64,000 nucleotides of DNA from Sphagnum compactum (lineage: Eukaryota > Bryophyta > Sphagnopsida > Sphagnales), in the NCBI GenBank assembly GCA_965153455.1, contig OZ234496.1, forward strand, positions 5,093,207 through 5,157,206, read 5' to 3'. Of this stretch, positions 37,154-49,144 are shown piece by piece. The notes under the pieces were generated by a model. The model had not been told where the DNA came from. It saw nothing but the letters and a program-made list of their open reading frames with translations, and searched no databases. Position 1 is the stretch's first letter. Each line of letters starts with the position of its first letter. Made by a program: the position numbers and the translations under genes.

Positions 37154-37312
37154 AGTCCAGGGGATGGCAGATTATGTCATTTTCTTGACCACATTATATG
37201 ATATAATCTTCTGATGATGATCATACACTTGTAACGGTGATCAAATTGTGTCTGTTGAACATGATTTTCTTTTTTAAATCCATTGAATCTGCCACTCCAG
37301 ACCTTAAATGTC
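37154..37312. mobile_element. Foldback (MITE-like) element, family A, copy 2 (inverted)
   Basis: About 159 bp whose reverse complement aligns along the length of 35116-35263, through gatgatgatcata, cacattatatga and cagattatgtcattttcttg. The right terminus ctgccactccagaccttaaa(tgtc) matches the family-A end; the left terminus (gtccaggggatggcag) is more diverged. It contains about 20 bp extra, a T-rich insert near 37265-37280. Confidence 0.65.
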
Positions 37313-37445
37313 ATGCAATAGCCTCATCGGTGCCTAGTATGTTGTGTGTGTCACTTAACTTCCCCTAATGGGCAGGTGTGTTGTCAATTAAAGAAAACAC
37401 AACACAACAAAACCTTGTGTGTTGTTCAGGCTCTCACTCAATACA

Positions 37446-37582
37446 TGCTTTTCAGTGTAGGGTAAAGCCCCAAGGTGGGGGACATTTCCCAAAGTAAAGG
37501 GCCTAGGATAAGGTCGTAACCAAGCTCAGCCCCCTATTTTGGCAATGTCCCCCACCCAGGGGCTTTACCCATCCTAAAGCAC
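37446..37582. mobile_element. Foldback (MITE-like) element, family B, copy 1
   Basis: About 137 bp. The left arm atgcttttcagtgtagggta/aagccccaaggtgggggacat pairs with the right arm atgtcccccacccaggggct/ttacccatcctaaagcac. Core arms 37460-37485 and 37545-37570 pair with only two mismatches. It ends in TAAAGCAC, the same terminus as the element at 39677-39816. Confidence 0.7.
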
Positions 37583-38052
37583 AAGGTAAAAGTTATCATG
37601 AACCTAAACCTTTGGAGATGACCGTGTTAGGATACGGAGGGTTCTTTTGCCTATTCCTTAAGACTAGCAAGGATCTTACACCTTCTTATAGGCATGAAAG
37701 TAGGTGTGAGATCCTTCCTTTTTTCAAGGAGGATACTCACAAATATAGGTCCTTCCCTAATAGCCAATCTGTCACTGGAAAAAATTGTCAAAATTTTGAA
37801 AGAAAAAGAGATTTTGGAGGTTTTCAGTTACAAGAAGTGAGGAAAAACAAAGTAAAAGACACTAGATTTGTATATTTTGGTTCTCAATTTGTAGCCAAAA
37901 AATATAAAAGGATCATTAAAAAACTTTACTTTATTTTTGGTGTATAATCAGATTTGGCTAAGTCTTTCTTCTAGCGATGATGATGGCCACTTAGCCACAA
38001 ATTAAAATCCCTAAAATAAACACTCCACCAACGCTCAATATGTGACCCTGCT
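37583..38052. other. Intergenic DNA with an unassigned open frame
   Basis: A 111-codon frame (+, 37612-37947) is AT-rich, Lys/Phe-rich and has no recognised motif. The pair gatcttacac and ggtgtgagatcc (37673-37722) is a small inverted repeat that recurs in related form near 39893-39960. I regard the region as non-coding. Confidence 0.35.
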
Positions 38053-38378
38053 AACATGCAAAATGGGAGCATTGAGTTTATAGGTCATGGGACACAAATG
38101 ATTGTGAGTTCGGAGGTTCAGCCAACTAACAATTGAGGTTCAGCCAACTAACAATTGAGAACATGCAAAACAGGAGCATTGAGATTACAAGTCATGGGAC
38201 ACAAAAGATTGAGTTAGGAGGTTCAGTCAACTAACAACCAAGAACATGCAAAACAGGAGCATTGGGTTTACAGGCCATGGGACATGAAAAATGGGAGCAT
38301 TGAGTTTATATGATCATGGACATGAAAGAATGTGAGTTAGGAGGTTGAGTCAACTAACAATCACGAACATGCAAAAGG
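38053..38378. repeat. Tandem minisatellite, unit about 83 bp
   Basis: Repeats of aacatgcaaaacaggagcat.. through ..caactaacaa. Landmarks aacatgcaaaa at 38053, 38160, 38243 and 38366, with a partial unit at 38282. The first unit carries an extra exact 22 bp internal duplication (gttcagccaactaacaattg plus ag, 38118-38159). Non-coding. Confidence 0.85.
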
Positions 38379-39676
38379 AATTAGGGAGGAACTAAAATGT
38401 GAGAATTTAGTGGGATATGTGAGAACACAGGAGCTTTAATCCAATGGTGTGCTACCTTGTTCACAAAATGCTCCCTACAATTCTGCATGTCCAATTCCTT
38501 GAAAGGTGAAGCACTCCAAGATTTTTTTTTCTATGTATTTGAATGCACCTCCTCTAATGGAAAATTTTGATGACGTTTCAGTCAAATCTAGTGAAGCCAC
38601 TAGAAGACTGCTGGGACCCTGAAAAAATGCACAGCTTTTAGAGGCCCTGGAGGAGCTCTGAAACAGTGTAATAAATAAACACAGTCAAATTGTATTTATT
38701 GTCTGCTGCTCCCTGTTTCTGATTGGCTAGATAGTTTGATTGGTTGAGTTGCTAAGAGTAGTCTCCCACATATGTGCAGTTCCAGTTTCAGTTTTATCCG
38801 TGGGGTTGGAAAAAAGTTAGTAACTAAAACTTGGATGTGAAAATTACTTTTGCAGGGTCACATACCATTTTTATTTTTTGCAGTGGTGGTGGAGATGTTC
38901 TACCAAAATTTCCTCATATGGTATTTGCTCCTATATAGTTTCTCATCAAGTTTTCAGGACTAGGAGGAACATTAACTCTTATCATCATTCAAGACAAGGG
39001 AGAATTATATAATACATGACTGTTCATTAGTACTACTCCATTCCACAGTCTTCTTCAAAATAGAATAGAGAGGCGGGAAGTACTCTGTTCATCATGTTCC
39101 ATAGAGACTACTACATTTGGCATTGCAATTTTGTTGGCTCTGCCCAAAAAGGGCGTGGACTTCACATCAGTTTAAAGATTAGGGGTTTCAATTTTGGCTT
39201 GAACTGTGAACCAGGTGACAGTTAAATACCTACCTGTATCTAGCTTGCTTGTTGTTTTTTCTTTTCAAAAATTTCAAAATCCATCTTGCATTCAATTCAC
39301 CTGATCATGTTCAATAGTTTCAAACTTCCCAACTTCCATAGCTCCTTGTGAGTTTGTTTTGAATCTGCCATAAAAGGCCCTGTCATTAGCCTACACAATG
39401 AGCCGCTTGTTCTTAACCACAACAAAAGCATTGAATACAGCTAGTGCACAAACTTCATAAATCTGGTAATCTTGCTCCTTCACACATTGATCATCGGTCA
39501 CCTGCCTAGTTGAAATCAATTACCCCGATACATAGAGCACTCGAAGGCTTTATGTATAGCCTTTTCCCTTTGTATTTGAACTCACAAACCCACAATGAAT
39601 ATTTGTTCCTCAGTTGACAGAGCCTTCAGATGATCACATAGTGGACCTTCCATCGTTTGAATTAAAAAAACATTTT
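38379..39676. other. Intergenic region
   Basis: No gene, structured repeat or regulatory element that I can support. Confidence 0.35.
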
Positions 39677-39816
39677 GTGCTTTACCTAAGGAAGGCTTGC
39701 CCCCATGGGCCTCCCTTAATTTTCAGGCCTCCGCCCTCAAGTTATTGCCTTGAAGGCTACGGCCCCCAAATTAGGGGAGGCCCTAGGGGGTGGGCCTTCC
39801 CCTATGCCTAAAGCAC
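39677..39816. mobile_element. Foldback (MITE-like) element, family B, copy 2
   Basis: About 140 bp. The left arm starts gtgctttacctaaggaaggc and runs to ctcccttaatttt; the right arm is aaattaggggaggccctagg and ends tatgcctaaagcac. The arms (about 47 bp) pair imperfectly. Termini GTGCTTTA/TAAAGCAC match the element at 37446-37582. The interior loop is also partly self-complementary (aggcctccgcc). Confidence 0.65.
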
Positions 39817-42800
39817 TTCGAGAATTTTCGTAGTATATTTTGAGAGCACATAAATCCATGAATATCCTTCCTAAAAAAGAAAGGATCTTATACCTACTCC
39901 TGAAGAGTGGAAGGGAAATTATTCCTACTTTATAGCTGTAAGATCCCTCTCACACCTACACATGGTGAAGTATGTTGAAGAACATGATAAAGAACATGAT
40001 AGTGTTCTTCTCATGCTTTCCAATAGGTACTTAATTGCAAAGCAAGTCATTCCGGCTATTGTACCATTGCCCCCCACCCAATTGATGAGTGCCGATTCCA
40101 ATGAAGTTTTGCTCTTTCCTTGCTGATGAAAGGAAATGGGTTTACACCTTCTTTGCCATAGCCTAGTAGTTTACAACTTGAAATGCCATAGTAGAGAGCT
40201 AAATGGAAGTTATGAGCATAACTGTGCATATTCTCATCCCACCATTTTAGAGCAGCCCCACTCACCTCCTTCTCAGGCATCACGAATTGTCAGACCCAGC
40301 TTGGATCCAACTGTTTTAAGTCTGTTTCTGGTTTGTTGGTTGATGGACAAAATTTCAAAGTTCTTCCCCCCGCCCCCCCCATTTCCATAATAATCATACC
40401 ATTTGAAATAGTCTTTGGGGATTGATGTGTGACTGTGGGATGTTTGTGTGCACTTTAACACCAAAGGCTTGAAATGGTCGTTTGATTGATTGCTTGATGT
40501 GTGGCCTTGGATCTGCTTTGGAGTTCTTTCAGAGTCTTTCACTTTGGCTTCGGAGACACACTTCTATCATTTGTGTCCATAGTTTTTTGTGGGTTTTATT
40601 TCTTGGATTTTTGGATAAGCTACCAGCCTGTGAAACTTGTGTATTTTTGTTTCAAAGTTAACAATCACACCAAGTTCATGGTATTGGATTCTATTACTTT
40701 TCTCCAATGTTGCACTACTATGACAATTCAATTCACATTCTAAGTAACAATACACTGGATGATTCTTACTTATCATACCTCTTTTTTGCTCATAAGTGAA
40801 AACCTGTTCCTGTTTTGCCTTTGTTCTTTTGAGCAATTGTGAAACACAATTTTTTGCTTTAGTTTTGAGCACTCCCTGTGTAACCATTATTACCCTCTTA
40901 AATCCCTTTGATAGCCAAATTTTAGTAGATTTTACAAATTTCAACATGTTGTAAGGTTTCCCATTGATGGCATTGCAAGGTTGTAAGCTCCCTACACTTG
41001 AGAGGCTAGCCCTTCACCAATGGAGGGCATACCCATTCAGGACATTCAATGGGTATGTATCACCACAAACCATAACCAGCTCAGGGGATTAAGTGTTGAC
41101 ATCCCTCTTCCTGATTCTACATCCGTTATATCACATAGTAAGCTGCCTGTATCTCATTCTGTGTGTGGATGAAAAGAATGCCACTTACATCTGGCAATTG
41201 GCTTGAGGCCACTGGTTACCAAATTATAGCCTTGGCACTCTCACACCAAGAGATTAGCTCTTTATGGTCACATAGTCCTTAAGCATCATCCCTCATCTTA
41301 GCAAAAGACACCACCACAATGGGCTCTCAATGGCGCCATGAATCTGCAACCCTTTACTACTTGGATGAACATTTCATAATTGCTCTATGTATGGATGAAA
41401 AAAGGGCATCTCAATTCTTGCAAAGGGATGATTATGTGAGTAACCACAGACAGAGAGAGAGAGAGAGAGGTCACTGGTTACAGGCACCTCCACTATTCCT
41501 GGTGTCCTACACACTCTCTCCCCAGTTTCACTAATCCATAACGGCCTCAATGGATGTAGTAGAGCCCTTTACTCTAAACATTGCAAGTGATTGTGGGACC
41601 GAAACATCCTTCTGCTTTTCTTACTTGTTATGGTGCACTGGACCTGCATGCACATGGCATTTGGTGGTGCACAAAAGTACTCCCCAAAATCAATCTTCTC
41701 TGGACGGCTGTGGAAAAGTATGCACATTCAATTAGGGAATGTGTAATAAGTCAGAGACTTAGTCGTATAAAAGACTTTGTGTGTATGTGTGTATAACAAT
41801 TGTTTTTCCAACCAGGGGTTGTAGGCCCAGCACAATAGGTAGAGAAGGATCATCCAATTGGGTTTTTTCTTTGAAATTTAGGGTTTCAATTTTCTTTCTT
41901 TTCTTCCTTTCTTTCTTTCATTATTTTGATTCCATAACCCATTGAAAATCTCTGGCTCTCAAGATGATGACTAAACCAACCCCTGATACAGCTAGCTCGG
42001 TTGCATGCTCTGCATGTCATGTCCTATGGCGCAGGCCCTACCCATAGACCTTCGAACACAGTGGGGTGACTCAGTTTAGGGTGGGATGAACAGTGTTCTG
42101 TTAGGTGGCGTCTGGCGACAACTCCCTAGTCTAGCAAGGCCTTGTTTGAGAGCATATAACTGGTGCAAACACTTTTAATTGACATTAATGAAAAATTGAT
42201 GTTCTCAACATTGGTTTTGAATAATGGAACATGCAAATCAAGTGATCCCCACCCACCTACGAAAACAAAACTTACAAATTTCATTAAATAAGGGTTAGGG
42301 TTTGGGGGGGGGCATCGACTATGTGCACACTTGGGCAAGGTGGACATATAACCCTTAAATTCAGCCAAAAATGTGAAATGGATGGATGGACAATGGAGGC
42401 CTTTTGATTGGTGATGACTTTTGATAGATTATTATCTTTTGGGTTTAAGGGGTTGATTGGTACATTCTAACACATGATGTAGTGTGTGGCACCTTTGTAT
42501 CCAAGGTTGCCTTTCACATAATAGGAGAGCAATTGCATGAGCTAGTTTGGCCATCACACTCAACTCCTTTCATGGAGGACTTAATCTAAAGATGGGGTTC
42601 ACATGTTAATTGATGTTATCATAATTAATTGGACATGCAAAAACGAAGCATGCTTTATACGAAGATTCATTACATTGGAGGCAACACAAGCAAACGAAAG
42701 AATGACTATGATTGGCACCCAACAAATCACTTACTTCCTACCATGACCCAAGCCCAACAAGCAATGTCTTTGTGTACACATTGTTAGTGTGTTTTCAAAA

Positions 42801-43549
42801 GTTTACACAACAAGCAAACGTCTTTCTACATCAATATGCCCCAACATAGCTTGGGATACGAAATGGTCATAGGGGCATCCACTTTCCTTCACCAATAACA
42901 AATGGGTCTATCCATCTCTCGACTTCCTCACCTTCTAAGTCAACCTCTAATTCCCATTTCTAACATATTACAAGCAATCAATTCTTGAGTTAGGATCCCC
43001 CATTATCAATCCTTAGCCCATGACATTTAAATGGTAACAATTCAACTTTGCCTTACATCTCATCCTTTTGTATTTCCATTTCCTCCCTAGTTTGGTTCTT
43101 TTATCAATTAAGTTCGACAAGGTTACAACTTACAACAACCTTGTGGGTTCACACAAACTTCTTGTGTAGAAAGACATGTGATCACTTATGTAGTTAAGAC
43201 CCACTTAGTACTAAAATCTACTTAGTGGGCCAAAGTTCCATTACAATTCCCTAGCTAGATGAGAAATCATAAAAACATATCCGAAATTTTGTAGTGTCTT
43301 TGGAAGTCACATTATAAAGCACAATCTTATCTTTGCCAAGAGGCTGGTGTTTCAAAAAGTGAAATGCCCGCTTCACTTGTCAAAATGCATGTCTTTTTTC
43401 TTTTCTTGCTTTTCTTGTTACCCTTGTGATATCCAATGGGTATCACAAGGGTGAAAGGCATTTATCAAACTTAAAAATAAAAGAATTCTGACAAGGTTTT
43501 TAAGCTTAGTAACACCCTCAAATCCGGGAGTTTTGTTAAATAAATAAGT
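39817..43549. other. Gene-free interval
   Basis: No recognised gene. The longest frame (40567-40947, -; 126 codons) lacks motifs. A (GA)n microsatellite lies at 41451-41468 and a poly-C run at 40369-40380. The stretch 41990-42125 (ggtggcgtctggcgacaact) looks like the edge of an old retroelement, but no element could be delimited. Confidence 0.4.
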
Positions 43550-43712
43550 GCATCTTAGCTCGGCTTTGGGTGGGTGCTTACTTGGGGAATGCCCCTAAAT
43601 CACCTAAATTGGTGATTCCCGGATCCATTATGGGGGTAGTAACTTTAGGTAGCTCTGGGAAATCGAACCCAAAACCACTTTACAACCAGCGCATGAGTCT
43701 TTGCCAGTAGGC
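43550..43712 (-). mobile_element. Candidate tRNA-derived SINE fragment
   Basis: On the minus strand, an A-box-like tggcaaagactcatgcg (43690-43706) is followed after a tRNA-like spacing by a B-box-like gggttcgattt (43659-43669), the internal RNA polymerase III promoter of tRNAs and SINEs. The flanks do not fold as a tRNA cloverleaf and the sequence continues downstream without a CCA-adjacent stem, so a SINE is more likely than a tRNA gene. Its 3' end and target duplication were not located. Confidence 0.45.
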
Positions 43713-44326
43713 TATTAATGAAAACAGAACACGTGATACATTACCCCCCCCCCCGGCCCCCCAATTTCCCCAAACTGAGCGCAAAAATTAAATTAGGAAA
43801 CCAGGCGCGAATCCTGCAACGGTTCAGATACTCGGTGGCAGCAGAAGGCGGGAGTATTGACGGCCTAGATTTCTTATACCGTCATCTGCCCGTAGAATTC
43901 CACTTCCCTCTTTCGTCTGCCCGGTCCGGGTGTCTCGGACCTCCGAGGTCTCGAAACTTGAGGTCCTAAACCGATTCCCCCCCGCCCCCAAACCGCAGCT
44001 GGAATGTCGAGGTCTCGTGATGAGAAGTCAGTCATCGTGGGGCGGGCAGCAGAGTGAGGTGCGTGTTGTTGATTTAACCGTCAGATTAAGAAAATATTTT
44101 TAAAAGGCAAAAAGGGAAATTAAACAAATATTATTGAATTTTTTACCCAGCGGTTTCTAGGGTCCAAAGTAACTAGGGTACAAAAAGGAGCTTTGAACTG
44201 TAGTCTTAATATCTGAAGGTCCGCCCGTGTATCCACCGGACTGGGGTGTTTCTTTTGCTTTGACAATTGGATATTACGATATTACCTTCTCAAACCGCAT
44301 CTTTCTTTAGCCTCTGTGAAACAGTC

Positions 44327-44496
44327 GAGGTCCCGCGGGACGGGACATGAGTTTTGGCCAAATTAGGAGCACGAAACGAGGGGTCTCGCAGGACGGGACA
44401 TGAGTCTTGGGCAAATTATTAGCGCGAAATGAGGGACCCGACAGACGGGTCATGAGATTTGGCCAAACGAGGAGCGCGAAATGAGGTCCCGAAAAT
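44327..44496. repeat. Promoter-proximal tandem array, 3.2 x about 52 bp
   Basis: Units start at 44327, 44378, 44431 and (partial) 44483, with periods 51, 53 and 52 bp. Each reads gaggtcccgcgggacgggac, then atgagt..tggccaaat..gag, then cgcgaaat, with scattered differences. The array lies just upstream of the presumed actin transcription start, so it may be part of the promoter. Confidence 0.8.
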
Positions 44497-44542
44497 TGAT
44501 TCAGGCCTTTAGGTAGGTATGTAGAGTAGACTAGAAGGCCTA

Positions 44543-44847
44543 TGTGATAGCCGTCTCTCTCGTGTTACCTACCTACCTACCTTCCTCGCCTTCTCTCTCG
44601 CGCGCTTCTTCTTCTCCTTCTTCTTTCCTCCGACGCCTTCACCGTTTTCTCCCCTGCCGCGAGCTTCGCAGCGTTAGATATCTTGTCGACTTGCGTCATC
44701 TCGGCTCTCCTGGTCCTACTCCTCGTGTTTCTTCTCTTGCGGCGCTTTCTTTTGAGCCGTTTGGTGCAGGTTTTGGCTCTCAAAAACTCAAGGAGAAGAC
44801 TCCGAGAGAGTCGTTATCACCATCACCTTCATTGCGTCTCTTTCCAG
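44543..44847 (+). promoter_or_regulatory. Actin 5' leader exon (non-coding)
   Basis: Pyrimidine-rich leader (ctacctacctaccttcctcg, cttcttcttctccttcttct) ending at the donor ccag/gtacaa (44848). The matching acceptor is ttggcag at 45866, 15 bp before the actin ATG. A leader intron at this place is characteristic of plant actin genes and often raises expression. The exact transcription start is not known; the 214-codon frame through here crosses the splice donor and is not a gene. Confidence 0.65.
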
Positions 44848-45881
44848 GTACAACCTCGTCGCTTCCATGCCACTCTCTGTTTTCTTCTTTTTCAAGTAAA
44901 TTTCTGCTGCGTTTTCTTTTGTCTCCTTCGCTCTTTGTCCATTTTTGTAGAAATGCTTCTGTTGTTGCCGGCGCTTCAAGGGTTTTGTCGGCGTCGTGTT
45001 CTGTGGCTCTGTTGCATGCTTGCTTGCGTCGCCTAGTACGTCTCCTGCCTTCTTCGGGTCGGCAGTACTTTTGTCTCCTTGTTTCATTCCCTGCGTTCAT
45101 GCTCTTTTGCTTGTGGCCCGGTTTCCTAACAGTGTCGGTGTCGGTTCTTTCCCTTTGTTTTCTCTTTTTTGCCTTGCTCTTGTGTTGATGCATGCTCCTC
45201 ATCTTCTTCGTTTCCTTAGAATCATTGATGTGGGCCGTTTAGCAGAGGAGCGTGCGTGTTCATTGTCTCTCTCTGCCTTCTAAAGGCGGTTTTTTGCCCG
45301 GTTTGCTTTTTTGGATGTGGCGATCTGTCTTCTGCATTTGTTGTTTTAGCAAGCTAATTTTCGGCTTGACCGGAATCTTCCCTTTCTTTGCCTCCCTCGC
45401 ACGCGGTACCATTCTTGCTCGGGCACTTGTCCGACTTGATTTTTGCGATAGCTGGGAAAGTGTTGCACCTTTGTAAGGATGTGGCTGCTCGGTTTTGTCT
45501 GTCCATTCCTTTGTTATTTTGCTTTCTTCTGGCCATCTGGATGTAATATTCTCACTGTTGTTGTGCATTTGTTCTCAACTCACAAGAGAAGTTTTCCACT
45601 GGTATTTGAGGGCGATTTTGACTGTTTCTGTTCGGATCCAATTGAGAGTCCCTGTTTGTCCTGTCAGATGAGCTTGATTGGTGGTGAACCTTGAACCTAG
45701 CCCATGGTTGAAGCATTTGTTCATGCCCTAATGGTGCTGTTTTCAATCTACATTTTTGGCAATTAGTTCAAAATGTCTGTCAACTTTGAATTTGGTAACA
45801 CAATCAGTGAGATGCATCTCCTGTCACATCTCTTCTCATCTGGAACTTGGGTTTGTGTTTTGGCAGGCAGATTCATCAACA

Positions 45882-47506
<1,625 letters not shown>

Positions 47507-49144
47507 ATTAGCATCACGCTCAGCTTTTTCCATTTATCTGCAAACCTTCTTTTTGCAAATTGGAACTGAGATCTTGCATGGATGGAGCTTTTGCGGCAAA
47601 TGCTATTGCTTTTGAATTGGGGTGGGGATGAACACATATCAAATAGGGGTTTGATGTGGGTTTAGATCTATGGTTTGTAAAAATAGCAGACTTTGGGTGG
47701 CGGATATAAGAACTCGGTATGCGCAGTACTGTCTGTGGTCTCAGATGTTTACAGTGTCCAGATGCTGAGTGGGTAACATCTGGCTCTGATTCTTGTCTCC
47801 TCTGTTGTAATCCATTTTGGGATAATGCATTTTAGTTTCTAGTTTGTTCTGTCAAATTTCTTGTTGAAAGCTTTTTTTTGGCATTTGAGTGGGGTGGTTT
47901 TAACCTCAGTGAACTCTGTCATATCAAAAGTCATTTGCTTTATAAGGCATGCCTACTACTGTTGAATGTATCTTGCAGTAGAATAACAATGATACAATGA
48001 CCAACCACCTGTTTGTTTGTGCCCAGCCATTCTGGTGAGCCTGTGGTAAATGTCATGTACTGAGGACATGGTTTCAGGGTTCCGGTGCAAGGTATTCTGC
48101 TCCTATTCTGTTGACTTGAGATTTGCTCACTGCCTGAAGATTACCTTAACATGTTCTTAATGGAATTCCAAGAATCATTTGCCTTTCCAAATTGTGGCCA
48201 TTCATTGCTTGATGTATTCAACCTGAGAAAGATACAAGTTTTTTCCTAGAGTATCCCCTCACTTGTATTGAGCTTCAGTTTTTTGTTGGGAATGCTCACC
48301 ACTTACATCTAGCCTCAGTTTTTTTGTAATTTGTCTTCAACCCTTGTCTGCTCTGAAGGAATTGGAATCTCTCCTCTAAGCAAAATCCTCAAAGTTCTTT
48401 TGGGGTAAGGTTTTGTTGGTTAAAGATTGTTACTCCTTGCACATTGATGTGAAGAATGACAATGCATCCCTATCCAAGAAACATGAGCTTTTTTGGAGAG
48501 TAGTACAGGTAGAAGCCTGTTTTGCTACTCATTCCTGGTGGAAAGGAGGGGAGTGAATGCCCTGAGTGGAGGTGATTCTTTAATTTTGAACATACCACCC
48601 TCAGCACAAGGCTGAAAATTAAAGAATGCTTGACACACACAGCACTCCTCTGCATCAAGAAACAGGTTTCATTTTCACCTTGTTGAATAGGAAAGCATGT
48701 GTGGAAGGGTGAATACACTCCAGTGAAATGTCCCTTTACTGTTAAAGGGATGCAATATTCCTTACAACATGCTGACATTAACACGGGAAGCAGGCTTTTG
48801 TCATGCTGAAACTAAGTATTTATGTTTACTTTGTTACAATTTCCTTCTCACAAATTTGCAACTGAGAGCATGTCTACATCACATGATTTGGGTTGTAATT
48901 CTAAATGATTCATGATTTGTAAACATTACATGTCATTGGTGCCTTGGATTGTTTGCACTTGTGATGGTCGGTTTTCCTTTCAGTTCCATGGAGAAGCTTG
49001 TAATTAGACGATGCATCCAAGTCATTTTGTAAATTCCACAGGCATTAGGTATGTGTTCCAAACTACTGCTGATAGTAGTAAGGAAGGAGGGATAATTGAT
49101 GCCCATATATGTTGAAACAAAACGAGCTCCTTTTGCTTCATCCT
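47507..49144. other. Intergenic region between convergent actin and SPEF2-like genes
   Basis: The actin 3' UTR (probably several hundred bases, T-rich) and the SPEF2-like 3' end. No additional gene is supported. Confidence 0.45.

Noticed and set aside
35116-37312. A single 2.2 kb transposon bounded by the two family-A repeats
   Set aside because: Each repeat is itself a complete foldback with its own ends, and nothing transposase-like lies between them.
37612-37947. 111-codon frame (+)
   Set aside because: AT-driven Lys/Phe-rich composition, no motif, and it includes a small inverted repeat found elsewhere in the window.
40567-40947. 126-codon frame (-)
   Set aside because: No recognisable domain, no splice-linked neighbours; possibly an old retroelement remnant, but I cannot show it.
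44544-45188. 214-codon frame (+) before the actin gene
   Set aside because: It runs through the actin leader exon, its splice donor and the leader intron; the Ser/Leu/Phe-rich composition follows from the pyrimidine-rich DNA.
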